From contig NZ_JMSZ01000032.1 in NCBI RefSeq assembly GCF_000691225.1, positions 496,001 through 560,000 of the forward strand: 64,000 bases of DNA. The letters run 5' to 3'. This DNA comes from Nitrincola lacisaponensis (lineage in GTDB: Bacteria; Pseudomonadota; Gammaproteobacteria; Pseudomonadales; Balneatricaceae). The notes below the pieces were generated by a model. The model was given only the letters and a program-made list of their open reading frames with translations. It was not told the origin of the DNA and ran no database searches. Below, piece after piece: positions 37,840 through 47,353 of this stretch (positions within the stretch are counted from its first letter, which is position 1; every line of letters begins with the position of its first letter). A program made the position numbers and the translations under genes.

Positions 37840-40800
37840 ATGAAAAAGAACATTAAACAGATCGCCTCGGTTCGGAGCTTTACTCCCCGGTTGTTGCCAC
37901 TGCTGATTGCTTCAGCTGTTTCACCCCTGGCTGCATGGGCTGCGCCGGCTGCTAATGAGTTGCCAGCAGGCGGGCAGATCGTACATGGACAGGGGGCTAT
38001 CTCACAGGCAGGTAATGTACTGAATGTTCAGCAGAACACGCAGAACATGATTACCCACTGGAACAGCTTCAATGTCGGCAGTCAGGCCACTGTCAACTTT
38101 CATCAGCCAAATGTTAACGCAACTGTATTGAACCGCGTGACATCGGGAGATCCCAGTCAGATTCATGGGCAGATTAATGCACAGGGTAATGTGATTATCA
38201 CCAACCCGGCGGGAGTTATGTTTGGCCAGTCTGCTCGCGTGGATGTTGGCGGACTGATGGCGGCAGGTCAGCATATAGCTGATCAGGACTTTATTGAGGG
38301 TAATCTGCAGCTGGATAATCTTTCCGCAGGTGGCCAGGTAATCAACCAGGGACAAATTCATACACGCACGGGTGGCTTCGTCATACTGGCAGCAGATCAG
38401 GTAACGAATACTGGCCGGATTGAGTCGTCAGAGGGGACGGTGGCTTTGCTGGCCGGGGATCAGGCACGCGTTGAACTGACGGCTGGCGGACTGGTGGGTA
38501 TCCGTGTCGATGGAGAAACAGCTACAGCCGCTATCCAGAACAGCGGTGCACTGGTTGCGGATGGCGGCAAAGTGCTTATTCAGAGCCATCAGGCTACTGG
38601 AGCTCTGGCAGCAGCGGTTAATCAGACAGGTATTATCCGTGCTCGCTCAGTTGCTAAACATGATGGCCGTATCGTTATAGACGGGGGGCAGGGTGATGTA
38701 CTCCTGGCTGGTCGCATTGAGGCCAGCGGACTGGAATCCGGTCAGACAGGAGGCTTCATCAGTGCCACGGGTGATCGACTGCAGGTCACGGGTGATGTGG
38801 ATGTCAGCGGTGCCAATGCGGGTGGTGAGGTATATCTGGGCGGCGGCTGGCAAGGGCAGGATGCCGCGATTGCCGAGGCGCGTCAGGTACATATCGATTC
38901 CGGGGCCAGTATCAGTGCTGATGCAACACAGCAGGGTGATGGCGGGCAGGTTGTGCTCTGGTCTTCTGAACTGACGACACATGCCGGGGTGATTTCTGCA
39001 CGTGGCGCGGGTGATGGGCAGGGTGGTGCCGTGGAAACCTCCAGCCGCGGTGCTTTGGGCGTTAGCGGAGAGGTAGATGTCTCTGCACCATCGGGATCGG
39101 GTGGATTATGGTTGCTCGACCCCAGCAATATTACGGTTGTCTCTGCAGGTGGTGTCGGGTGGGACGGCGCAGGTGCGGGTGATGTGAATGTCAGCAATAC
39201 CTCTATTCAGAACACCCTGAACTCAGGTGGTAATGTGACGCTGCAGGCTGAGAACAATATCACCATTGCTGCCAGCATTTCCAAAACCGCGGGCGGTGAT
39301 GCGCGTCTGACTTTTGAGGCAGGCGGTAATATCACCCTGAATAATGGCATTGATATATCGGCGACCACTGGAAGGTTGCATCTCGACTTTGGCACGGCAT
39401 CACAGACGACCGGTGTTGCCTTTATCAATGGCCGCCTGGCCACCAATGGCGGTACTGTGACTTTCTGGAAAGATGCACAAATGGGCGCATCCAATCCGGT
39501 CAGCACGCAAATTACCGGTACTGTGACCGGAGTCGGACCTTATACCTCGGGTGATATTCTGTTCAAGCAGGATCTGTTGCTCGCCGCCAGTGATGCCAGC
39601 GTTACCCTGGGTGCTCAGGGTCAGTCTGATGGTGGGTTTACCGGTTTGGGTGGAAATATCATTGTTGAGGGTGATATCTACAGTGTTGCGGCGCTGAATC
39701 AGTCACTGCGTCCTCAGACGCTGACGCTGGATACGCGTGGTACCTCTGCTGGCGCCATTGTATTGGGCAGTGATGCCAGTAATGTCATCGGTGGAAATGA
39801 TCAGGCTGCCTTGCGTCAGTTAAACTTTCTGGGTCCTCAGACAATTACCCTGAATGCCAGTGAGATCAATCTGCTGTCACCTTCAGGTGCCGTCATTACG
39901 GCAGCTTCTACCCTGGGTACGCCTGAGCTGCAACTGACGGCGGCTCATACCGTGATCAATGTGCGTGGCGGTACGGTATCGGGTGTGACCGGTTATACAG
40001 ATTATGTTCAGGATACCTTTGATATTCGTGGTATGGCTGACGCCGAGTCACTGGTGATCAACGCCGACCGCTCCATTAAACTGCTGGATCAACGCATTGT
40101 GACCGATCGAGCAGAGGGGATGGATGTCATTCTGAACCCCTTTGTGGCCAGCGCAGCACAGGGCGGTGCGGTTATTCTGCAGGAAGCCGTGATTCGCTCG
40201 AATGGTGGTGATATCTATCTGGGTGGCGCCAGTGACTCAACACATGCGCAGGTTGCCAATAACGCTGATGCAGATGGGTTTGCCGTGGGTTTTGCCGGTG
40301 ACAGTGACAGCCGTACCGATGGTGTGTTCCTGCAAAATGCCCAGCTGGACAGTCGTGGCATTGATGCTGATGGTTTAATCAATATCAGTGGGCGTGCGCC
40401 GTTGGCGCTGTCTGCAGGTGCCGGGGTGCGTATCACGGGTGCCGCGACACGTATCGAATCAGGCCGTAATGACATCCAGGTGACTGGACGTGTATCGACG
40501 CAGACCAATGCCGGAAACAAAGATGGCGTGATTATTGGTGAAGGCAGTGCTGCACGATCATTGCTGGCCACTACCAGTGGCAACCTGATCATTGATGGTG
40601 ATGCATCTGCTGTGGTGAACCCAACGGGTGGTACACGCTATAACGGCTTGATGTTGTCATCAGGTGTGCTGCTGCGTACCGTCTCAGGTGATATTCAGCT
40701 CACCGGGCGTGGCGGTGGTGGTAACCAGAATTTTATTCAGGAAAACCACGGTATTCGCATGGAAGACCTGAATACCAGTGTGATTTCTGAATCCGGCAAT

Positions 40801-43800
40801 ATCCTGTTGCTGGGTGCATCCGGCGGCAAGACATCAGATCAGGGCGAAAACAGCTATGGTATCTTCGCTGCTGGCAATGCCATGTATATTGGCCGTGATC
40901 AGAACCGCAGTGCTGCCAGTGGTGATATTGTCTTTGTTGCGGATTCGATGCAGTTGGTGAATACCTCTGACCAGCGTTTGCAGGTATCCAGCAGTGGCCA
41001 TCTGGTGATTCGTCCGGAACATGATGACACCAATATTCATCTGGGCAATGCGGGCAGTCGTCCTGAGCTGAATGGTGTCCGGACACTGTATTTGGGTGAA
41101 AACTGGTTTAATGGCAGCGCCGTGGGCATATTCCTGCCAGGACCCGTCGTTACAGCAAGTAACATTTCTACCAATGTACAGCAGTTGTCGATACAGGGTA
41201 ATGCCGGTGGGAATTTCACCCTGCTGGTGGGGGAGCAGGAAACCGTTGCGATTGATTTCACCGCCAACCTGACAGAGCTACGTGATCGCGTACAGACGGC
41301 TATTCAGCAACTCAACGGACATGAGGCTGCAACTGTCAGTATCTCTGGCAGTAACCTGCGTATCAACTTTACTGCAGCACCTGCAAACCTGGTCGCAGGA
41401 GGTGGCGATACCCGTGGCTTTGAAGCCATTACGTTGGGCCGAAGCGATCTGAGTGGGCAGATTCAGGTAAATGCACCTGTCACTTTCCGGGATGATGTCA
41501 CCTTTTTGAGTGGTTCGCATGGTACTGACTATCAGGCAAACATGGTGGTCAACTCGGCACTGACCGTTCAGCGGCAGCCTAACTCAACCCAATATGGCCT
41601 GTTAACCCTGGTCGCTGATGCTCTGGGTAAGCGGGCATTAGTGGCCAAGGGGCTGATCACCGCCAATCAGTTGAATCTGATCGGGGCGGGTCAGTTTATT
41701 GCTACAGCCAGCAACCAGATTGCAGGTTTGTCAGCCGAGGTAGACGGTGATGTTACCCTGCGTAACAATCAGGCACTCCGAATTACTGAGAATCAATCGA
41801 CCTGGCTGGATGATATCGACTACCTGACTAACGCGGTCCTGACGACACCGTCTGCACAGACAGTGACAGGTATGACTCTAACAGGTGGGCGCCAGTTGGA
41901 GCTGCTGCTGGATACGGGTACTCTGCGTCAGTCTGAAACAGTGTCAGTGCTGGGTGGCAAGGTCAGTCTGGTGACGGGTGGCGGACGTATTGTTCAGGAT
42001 AACAATGCAATTATCGAAGCCGATAATCTGTGGCTATCTGCGACGACAGGTATTTCTGCATTACATGGTGATAACCGTGTTGCAGCCCTGGCGGGTCACT
42101 TTACCGGTACAGCCGGTTTGGAGTTTAACAACGCACAAACACTGACCCTTGAGGGTGTTTCCATTACCCAGTATCGGGCAGACACTGCTTCCAGCAGTCT
42201 GGAAGGACAAGTGAATACAACCTTGTCTGATCGACAGGGTTTGCGAGGTGCGACCGGTGCCAGTGGCGGGACGCTGGCAATACGGGTGACTGACGGTGAT
42301 CTGCTACAGGGAGCCGTGGATAGCAGTTCTCAGCTTCGGGCTCAGCGAGCTGTCTTGCTGGCAGATCAGGGTAGTATTTCTCTGTTAAATCAGACAAACC
42401 AAATCAGTACCTTATCAGCAAAAGTTAATTCATCTGATGAAAATATTACTGTCTTTAATGCTCAGGCCATGACGCTGGGCAGTGTTACAGGCCTCACAGA
42501 AACCTTTATCTCAGGAGGGATGCAGGCGGGCATTCAAGCGCTTGAAAACGGTAATATCTCACTGGCTACTGTGAGTGGTTCCCTGACGGTAGCGCGAGAT
42601 GTGAGCACCCTGGGCAGTGGTTCTGTTGATTTGCGTGCCGGTGGTGCCGGCTCCAATCTGATATTTGCGCCGGAAACGGGTCAGCTGGCATCGGTCAGCA
42701 GTGCGACGGGGCAAGTGCAACTGGTGGCGGGCCAGAATATAACCACCCAGTCGGCTACTGATGCGACAGCTGAAGTAAGCACTGCCGGTAATGTCATGTT
42801 GCAGGCAGGTGGCTCTATCGGTACACAGGCGAACCGGATTGAACTGTCGGGTGTGGATACACTGGCGGCGGTTGCGGGTAACGGCAGTCTATGGCTGCGC
42901 AGCCTTGGGGCGGATGCAATTACAGTAGGGCAGGCCAGTGCTCTGAATAGTGCACAGACGGTGGGTGGCACGGTCACAGATCGGGCCGGTCTGGTCACGC
43001 AACAGGCAAACGGCAATATCACGCTGACCACTCAGGGTGGCGATATTCGTATTGTTTCAGCGGTGAATGCCAATGGCAGCGGCTATATCGATCTGCGTAC
43101 AGCCGATACCGGCAGTATCGAAATCAATGGTGCAACCTTGACCTCTGCAACGGGCACTTTACAGCTGGTTGCAGGAGGCGCTATCCGCACCAATACCCTG
43201 AGCGGCACTCAGACTGAGCTGGCAACAGCGGGTCAGGTATTGCTGAGCAGTGGTGCTCAGATCGGTACCGAGACCCAGCGAATTGAAATTGCCAGTGCCG
43301 CTCAGTTGGCGTCGCAGAGTCTTGGCAGTCAGTTTATTGCACATCAAGGTGGTGATCTGGCGATTGCTCAGGTCAGTGCGGTTAACGCCGGTAGCCTGTT
43401 GGATAGAAGCATTGCCTCAATTGCGGGTATGACTGCAGGTTCGGGCAGTCTCATTGATCTGGATGTGAATGAGGCATTGGCACTCAATGCAGGCGTCAGT
43501 ACAACTACAGCTACAGGTATCGTCAAGCTCGCAGCTGCCAGTATCAGCCAGTTGCTGGACAGCGGCAGTGCTATTTTGACACAAGGACTGCAACTGGTTT
43601 CCCGAACCGGTGATCTGCGTCTGGAAAACCAGTATAACAGCGTCACAACCCTGGCTGCTGAATCGGCAGCAGGTACCAGTTATACCAACCTGGGCAGCCT
43701 GCAGGTGGACAGTGTATCGGGCCTGCTAGGGGTCAGCGCAGGAACGGATATCACACTGCAGAGTGTTGAAGGTGATCTGACGTTGCTGCAATCGCTGCAA

Positions 43801-45255
43801 GCAGATCAGGCAGATGGTGTCGTGACACTGCAAGCACTGCAGGGTGGAGTAGATTCCAGTCATGCTGCGATCCATGCAGATGCGCTGAGACTGCTGGCTG
43901 AACAAAGCAGTTCGCTGAATCATGCGGATAATCAATTGAACCGAGTGGCGGTGGAGCTGACGCACGCTAACGCAGCGTTTGAACTGATCAATCAGGGTGG
44001 TTTCAGTGTTGACCGTGTCATTACCACACTGGGAGGCAATCAGAGCCTTGGGCAAACGGATGGTATTCGCACCTCCGGTGGAAATATTACCCTGGAGACC
44101 CAAGGTGCTGGCGATCTGCAACTGGCTCAGCAGCTGTCGACTGGCTCACGCCAGCTTGGGCGCATTGTGCTTGATGTTGAGCAGGGCTCTATACTTCGTA
44201 CAGCGGGCGCCGGATCTATTACCACGAATCAGTTGCAACTGTCCGCTTCTGGTGATGCGCTGCTTACTCAGCCGCAGAATGCGATGAACACCGCCTCTAC
44301 AACCCTGTTCCGTCCAGAGAGCTCCAATCAGGTAGCAACCCTGGCGGCTGATCTCGGTGGTAGCCTGATGTATGCCGGGCTGGGCAGCCTGGAAGTGGGG
44401 CAGGTGCTGACAGATGGTGTCCAGGCTGATCAGGTCTGGATACGTGCCCAGCAGGATTTACGACTGACTCAGGCTGTGATTGCTGATGCCAGCGCGTCAC
44501 GACCTGTTATTCTGTCGGCAGGTAATCAGTTCTTTAATCAGACTGGACAGGGCGCGAATGCAATTCAGACCCAGGGTGGCTGGTTGATCTATGACCGGAA
44601 TGTGACCGGCTTTACTGAGCGTATGGCCGGACTGGTTCCGGATTTCAGTTTCTTCAGCACGTCTTATGATGTGCAGCAGCCGGGTAGTGTGACCCTGGCG
44701 GGTAACGGCTATCTGGTGGGTACACCGATAGCTGATCCTGAGCAGTATCTGCGTCTGCCTGGGCTGGATAATGCAACCAGTGGTAATCCGTTAACCGATG
44801 CTGGCGTCTATCTGCAGCCAAGTCCGGTGCGGGTGTCCATGGCGCAGGTGATCAAATCTGATCCTGCTACCAGCTATGGCATGACCCTGTCGGTTTTACC
44901 TGCTGAAGCAGGATATGCGAGTCTGACTTCCCATTCTACAGGCGGGCGCACTCTGGTGGCACCGGTCGCTATGCAGGTCAGTGCTGACAGTCCTTTCCAG
45001 ACCCTGCTGGGGCGCATCCTGGGTGATGCCGAGCTGGTTGGTGTTGCACTGATTGACGGATCGCCATTACCGGATACACTGCAACTGCTTGGGAAGGGCC
45101 CTTCCTTGCGTCTGGTAGGCAGTTTGCCACAAAGTCCGTCGCCTTTGATGATCAGGTTGGCGATGCAGCATCCGCAGAGCAGTGAACCTCAATGGGTTGA
45201 TATCCTGATTGAGGTGGTTGCAGCGGAAGACGAGACAGATATAACGACTATCTAA
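37840..45255 (+). CDS. TpsA-type filamentous haemagglutinin-like exoprotein
   Basis: A 2471-residue protein with a long signal peptide (hydrophobic core LLPLLIASAVSPLAAWA, cleavage about residue 35). The TPS secretion domain follows (about 38-300), with HWNSFNVGSQATVNFHQP, ATVLNRVTSGDPSQIHG and NPAGVMFG, the equivalent of the NPNGI motif. The rest is repetitive beta-helix-forming sequence rich in Gly, Asn, Ser and Thr, with GLWLLDPSNITV near residue 425. A module near 1110-1190 (VAIDFTANLTELRDRVQ) resembles modules in the neighbouring giant protein. There is no RGD motif or CdiA-type toxin end that I can see. The C-terminal 130 residues are non-repetitive and end acidic. It has a good SD (GAGG, 8 nt), is expected to be exported by Sec then by the adjacent TpsB, and likely acts as an adhesin. 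Confidence 0.9.
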   Translation: MKKNIKQIASVRSFTPRLLPLLIASAVSPLAAWAAPAANELPAGGQIVHGQGAISQAGNVLNVQQNTQNMITHWNSFNVGSQATVNFHQPNVNATVLNRVTSGDPSQIHGQINAQGNVIITNPAGVMFGQSARVDVGGLMAAGQHIADQDFIEGNLQLDNLSAGGQVINQGQIHTRTGGFVILAADQVTNTGRIESSEGTVALLAGDQARVELTAGGLVGIRVDGETATAAIQNSGALVADGGKVLIQSHQATGALAAAVNQTGIIRARSVAKHDGRIVIDGGQGDVLLAGRIEASGLESGQTGGFISATGDRLQVTGDVDVSGANAGGEVYLGGGWQGQDAAIAEARQVHIDSGASISADATQQGDGGQVVLWSSELTTHAGVISARGAGDGQGGAVETSSRGALGVSGEVDVSAPSGSGGLWLLDPSNITVVSAGGVGWDGAGAGDVNVSNTSIQNTLNSGGNVTLQAENNITIAASISKTAGGDARLTFEAGGNITLNNGIDISATTGRLHLDFGTASQTTGVAFINGRLATNGGTVTFWKDAQMGASNPVSTQITGTVTGVGPYTSGDILFKQDLLLAASDASVTLGAQGQSDGGFTGLGGNIIVEGDIYSVAALNQSLRPQTLTLDTRGTSAGAIVLGSDASNVIGGNDQAALRQLNFLGPQTITLNASEINLLSPSGAVITAASTLGTPELQLTAAHTVINVRGGTVSGVTGYTDYVQDTFDIRGMADAESLVINADRSIKLLDQRIVTDRAEGMDVILNPFVASAAQGGAVILQEAVIRSNGGDIYLGGASDSTHAQVANNADADGFAVGFAGDSDSRTDGVFLQNAQLDSRGIDADGLINISGRAPLALSAGAGVRITGAATRIESGRNDIQVTGRVSTQTNAGNKDGVIIGEGSAARSLLATTSGNLIIDGDASAVVNPTGGTRYNGLMLSSGVLLRTVSGDIQLTGRGGGGNQNFIQENHGIRMEDLNTSVISESGNILLLGASGGKTSDQGENSYGIFAAGNAMYIGRDQNRSAASGDIVFVADSMQLVNTSDQRLQVSSSGHLVIRPEHDDTNIHLGNAGSRPELNGVRTLYLGENWFNGSAVGIFLPGPVVTASNISTNVQQLSIQGNAGGNFTLLVGEQETVAIDFTANLTELRDRVQTAIQQLNGHEAATVSISGSNLRINFTAAPANLVAGGGDTRGFEAITLGRSDLSGQIQVNAPVTFRDDVTFLSGSHGTDYQANMVVNSALTVQRQPNSTQYGLLTLVADALGKRALVAKGLITANQLNLIGAGQFIATASNQIAGLSAEVDGDVTLRNNQALRITENQSTWLDDIDYLTNAVLTTPSAQTVTGMTLTGGRQLELLLDTGTLRQSETVSVLGGKVSLVTGGGRIVQDNNAIIEADNLWLSATTGISALHGDNRVAALAGHFTGTAGLEFNNAQTLTLEGVSITQYRADTASSSLEGQVNTTLSDRQGLRGATGASGGTLAIRVTDGDLLQGAVDSSSQLRAQRAVLLADQGSISLLNQTNQISTLSAKVNSSDENITVFNAQAMTLGSVTGLTETFISGGMQAGIQALENGNISLATVSGSLTVARDVSTLGSGSVDLRAGGAGSNLIFAPETGQLASVSSATGQVQLVAGQNITTQSATDATAEVSTAGNVMLQAGGSIGTQANRIELSGVDTLAAVAGNGSLWLRSLGADAITVGQASALNSAQTVGGTVTDRAGLVTQQANGNITLTTQGGDIRIVSAVNANGSGYIDLRTADTGSIEINGATLTSATGTLQLVAGGAIRTNTLSGTQTELATAGQVLLSSGAQIGTETQRIEIASAAQLASQSLGSQFIAHQGGDLAIAQVSAVNAGSLLDRSIASIAGMTAGSGSLIDLDVNEALALNAGVSTTTATGIVKLAAASISQLLDSGSAILTQGLQLVSRTGDLRLENQYNSVTTLAAESAAGTSYTNLGSLQVDSVSGLLGVSAGTDITLQSVEGDLTLLQSLQADQADGVVTLQALQGGVDSSHAAIHADALRLLAEQSSSLNHADNQLNRVAVELTHANAAFELINQGGFSVDRVITTLGGNQSLGQTDGIRTSGGNITLETQGAGDLQLAQQLSTGSRQLGRIVLDVEQGSILRTAGAGSITTNQLQLSASGDALLTQPQNAMNTASTTLFRPESSNQVATLAADLGGSLMYAGLGSLEVGQVLTDGVQADQVWIRAQQDLRLTQAVIADASASRPVILSAGNQFFNQTGQGANAIQTQGGWLIYDRNVTGFTERMAGLVPDFSFFSTSYDVQQPGSVTLAGNGYLVGTPIADPEQYLRLPGLDNATSGNPLTDAGVYLQPSPVRVSMAQVIKSDPATSYGMTLSVLPAEAGYASLTSHSTGGRTLVAPVAMQVSADSPFQTLLGRILGDAELVGVALIDGSPLPDTLQLLGKGPSLRLVGSLPQSPSPLMIRLAMQHPQSSEPQWVDILIEVVAAEDETDITTI

Positions 45256-45276
45256 CAGCTCCCTAGGGGATATTGA

Positions 45277-45561
45277 ATGAGTGATACAAACGAGTTAAAC
45301 ACGCCAGCTCAACCCAAGATTCACTGGGATGACAGTGAAATGCAAACAAGTTATTCCAATGTTTGTAATGTGATGGGCACACGTGAAGAGATCATGTTGC
45401 TGTTTGGTTCCAATCAGGCCTGGCAAACCGGGCAAACAGACGTGAATGTCAAACTCTCCAATCGTATTCTGTTGACACCTCATGCGGCGAAGCGTTTGAA
45501 GGTATTGCTGGAAATGGGTCTGAAAGAATATGAAACCAGATTCGGTGAAATCAAACTCTGA
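45277..45561 (+). CDS. DUF3467-family small protein
   Basis: A 94-residue cytoplasmic protein with the DUF3467 pattern: SYSNVCNVMGTREEIMLLFG, then VKLSNRILLTPHAAKRLKVLL and a terminal YETRFGEI. Its function is unknown in the literature I know. It lies 21 nt after TpsA, and the GAF-HlyD gene starts inside its last 32 nt, so the two are probably made in a fixed ratio. Its position suggests a cytoplasmic cofactor, chaperone or regulator of the exporter, an inference from context only. Confidence 0.7.
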   Translation: MSDTNELNTPAQPKIHWDDSEMQTSYSNVCNVMGTREEIMLLFGSNQAWQTGQTDVNVKLSNRILLTPHAAKRLKVLLEMGLKEYETRFGEIKL

Positions 45562-47353
45562 TATCACCGTAGCAGAATCAGCCAACGACTGGCTCAGACA
45601 GCTGCAACAGGCGTCTGAGCCAGATTTTTTTATACGTTGGTTGGCATTGTTGCGGCAGGAGCTGAGTAGCCTGGAAGAGGCCGTGCTGGTATTGGGACCT
45701 GCTGATCAGGGGCCTTTCCGGCCGGTGATTACACACCCGGAGGATACGCCCTGTTCTGCGGTACTGATGCGTCTGTGTGAACAGGTCATGCAGATGCGTC
45801 GCCCTTTGAGCCAGCGCAGTGATACGCTTACCTACTGGGTGGTCCCGATTCAGCAGGGTGGTGCGTTGCTGGGTGTATTCGGTGTGTCTGCAAAAAGCCT
45901 TTCTGCTGCCCAGCGCCAATGGCTGCAATGGGGGCTGGGCTGGATTCTGACGCGTACTGAGACTTACCAGCATGCGGGTGACAGCGAGCTTAGTGAGCGC
46001 CTGATGTTGCTGCTGGACTTGCTGATGTCGTCAATCGGTGGACATTCTCTGCAGGATGCCTGTCAGGCTGTGTTATCCCAGGCCGCTGTCAATCTGAACT
46101 GTGATCGAATTTCGTTGGGATTCGCTGCAGGACAGAGTGTGCGTATGCATACTCTGTCCAATAGCGCTGAGTTCACGCGCCGTATTGATTTGGTTCAGGC
46201 GATTGAAAGCGCCATGAATGAGGCCGTTGATCAGGGGCAGAGTTTACTCTGGCCGGCACAGCAAACCGGCCTTGATACCTTCCAGGCTCACCAGGCACTG
46301 ATTCGCGAGCAGGGCAATCATACTGTATTGACGGTGCCCTTCATTACGGATGCTGATAACTACGGCGCCATCTGCTTTGAGTGGTCGAGTCCACCTGATG
46401 ATCGACAGCCCGAGCTGGCTGAGTCGATTGCCAGTGTGCTTGGTCGTATATTGCTGGAAAAGCGTCAATCTGAGTTATCTCTTCCAAGTTATTTGGGACG
46501 CCTGACAAAACAGCTTGGAAAGCGTTTGTTTGGACCTCGCTATCTCGGTACCAAATTACTGCTGCTGTTATGCATTTCTGTCAGTGCATTTTTTTATATT
46601 GCCGAAGGCACATTTCGCCTGTCAGCCGATGCGCGACTGGAAGGTGCCATGAACCGCAGCCTGTCGGCTCCATTTGATGGTTATGTGATGACCGCATATT
46701 ATCGTGCGGGCCAGACAGTGACTGAAGGCGAAATACTGGCTGAGCTGGATGATCGCGATCTGCGTCTTGAGCAGCTGCGCTGGCAAAGCCAACTGACACA
46801 ATATGAGCGGCAAATGCGGCTATCCCAGGCCCAGCGTGATACGGCCCAGGCGCGTGTTGCTGCAGCTCAGGTCGAACAGGCTGAAGCTCAGCTGGCGCTG
46901 ACCAATACACTGCTAAGTCGTACTCAGATTCGTGCGCCCTTTACCGCACTGATTACTCAAGGAGATCTGTCCCAGGACCTGGGTTTGCCAGTCACCAAGG
47001 GGCAGGTGCTGTTTGAGCTGGCACCACTGGATGAATACCGTCTGGTGTTGGATCTGTCCGAAACTGATATGGCGCACATACGTGAAGGGCAGCAGGGACA
47101 GCTGGTGTTGAAAGCCTTTCCGGAAACCCGTATCGATTTCGAAGTGATTCGAGTCACACCTGTTGCTGAGGCTCGAGATGGAAAAAATCTGTTCCGGGTA
47201 GAAGCTGAAATTTTCCAGCTGCTACCGGCGATGCGGCCTGGCATGGAGGGGGTTGCAAAAGTTGAGGTCAGCGAACGGCGTTTGATCTGGATCTGGACGC
47301 GGACACTGGTGGACTGGACACGCCTGCAATGGTGGCGGTGGTTGGGACGCTAA
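45530..47353 (+). CDS. inner-membrane HlyD-type adaptor with cytoplasmic GAF domain
   Basis: A 607-residue single-span membrane protein. The first 340 residues lack a signal peptide and include a GAF-like domain (about 155-318; LMSSIGGHSLQDACQAVLSQA, ALIREQGNHTVLTVPF). A span lies at about 345-365 (GTKLLLLLCISVSAFFYIA). The periplasmic HlyD part follows (about 375-585): a split lipoyl-like half with LSAPFDGYVMTAYYRAGQTVTEGEILAELDD (shown in pieces across 378-410), a coiled-coil hairpin, TQIRAPFTALIT, and a beta-barrel with RPGMEGVAKVEV. HlyD proteins of type I systems have only a short cytoplasmic tail, so a large GAF module facing the cytoplasm is unusual and could sense a ligand or contact the ATPase. 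Start 45530 overlaps the upstream gene; GTG at 45545 is an alternative. Its stop overlaps the next start (TAATG). Confidence 0.82.
   Translation: MKPDSVKSNSDITVAESANDWLRQLQQASEPDFFIRWLALLRQELSSLEEAVLVLGPADQGPFRPVITHPEDTPCSAVLMRLCEQVMQMRRPLSQRSDTLTYWVVPIQQGGALLGVFGVSAKSLSAAQRQWLQWGLGWILTRTETYQHAGDSELSERLMLLLDLLMSSIGGHSLQDACQAVLSQAAVNLNCDRISLGFAAGQSVRMHTLSNSAEFTRRIDLVQAIESAMNEAVDQGQSLLWPAQQTGLDTFQAHQALIREQGNHTVLTVPFITDADNYGAICFEWSSPPDDRQPELAESIASVLGRILLEKRQSELSLPSYLGRLTKQLGKRLFGPRYLGTKLLLLLCISVSAFFYIAEGTFRLSADARLEGAMNRSLSAPFDGYVMTAYYRAGQTVTEGEILAELDDRDLRLEQLRWQSQLTQYERQMRLSQAQRDTAQARVAAAQVEQAEAQLALTNTLLSRTQIRAPFTALITQGDLSQDLGLPVTKGQVLFELAPLDEYRLVLDLSETDMAHIREGQQGQLVLKAFPETRIDFEVIRVTPVAEARDGKNLFRVEAEIFQLLPAMRPGMEGVAKVEVSERRLIWIWTRTLVDWTRLQWWRWLGR

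Noticed and set aside
37840-45255. Contact-dependent inhibition (CdiA) toxin
   Set aside because: No VENN-type motif, no C-terminal toxin-like domain and no small immunity gene directly downstream; the next gene is a DUF3467 protein.
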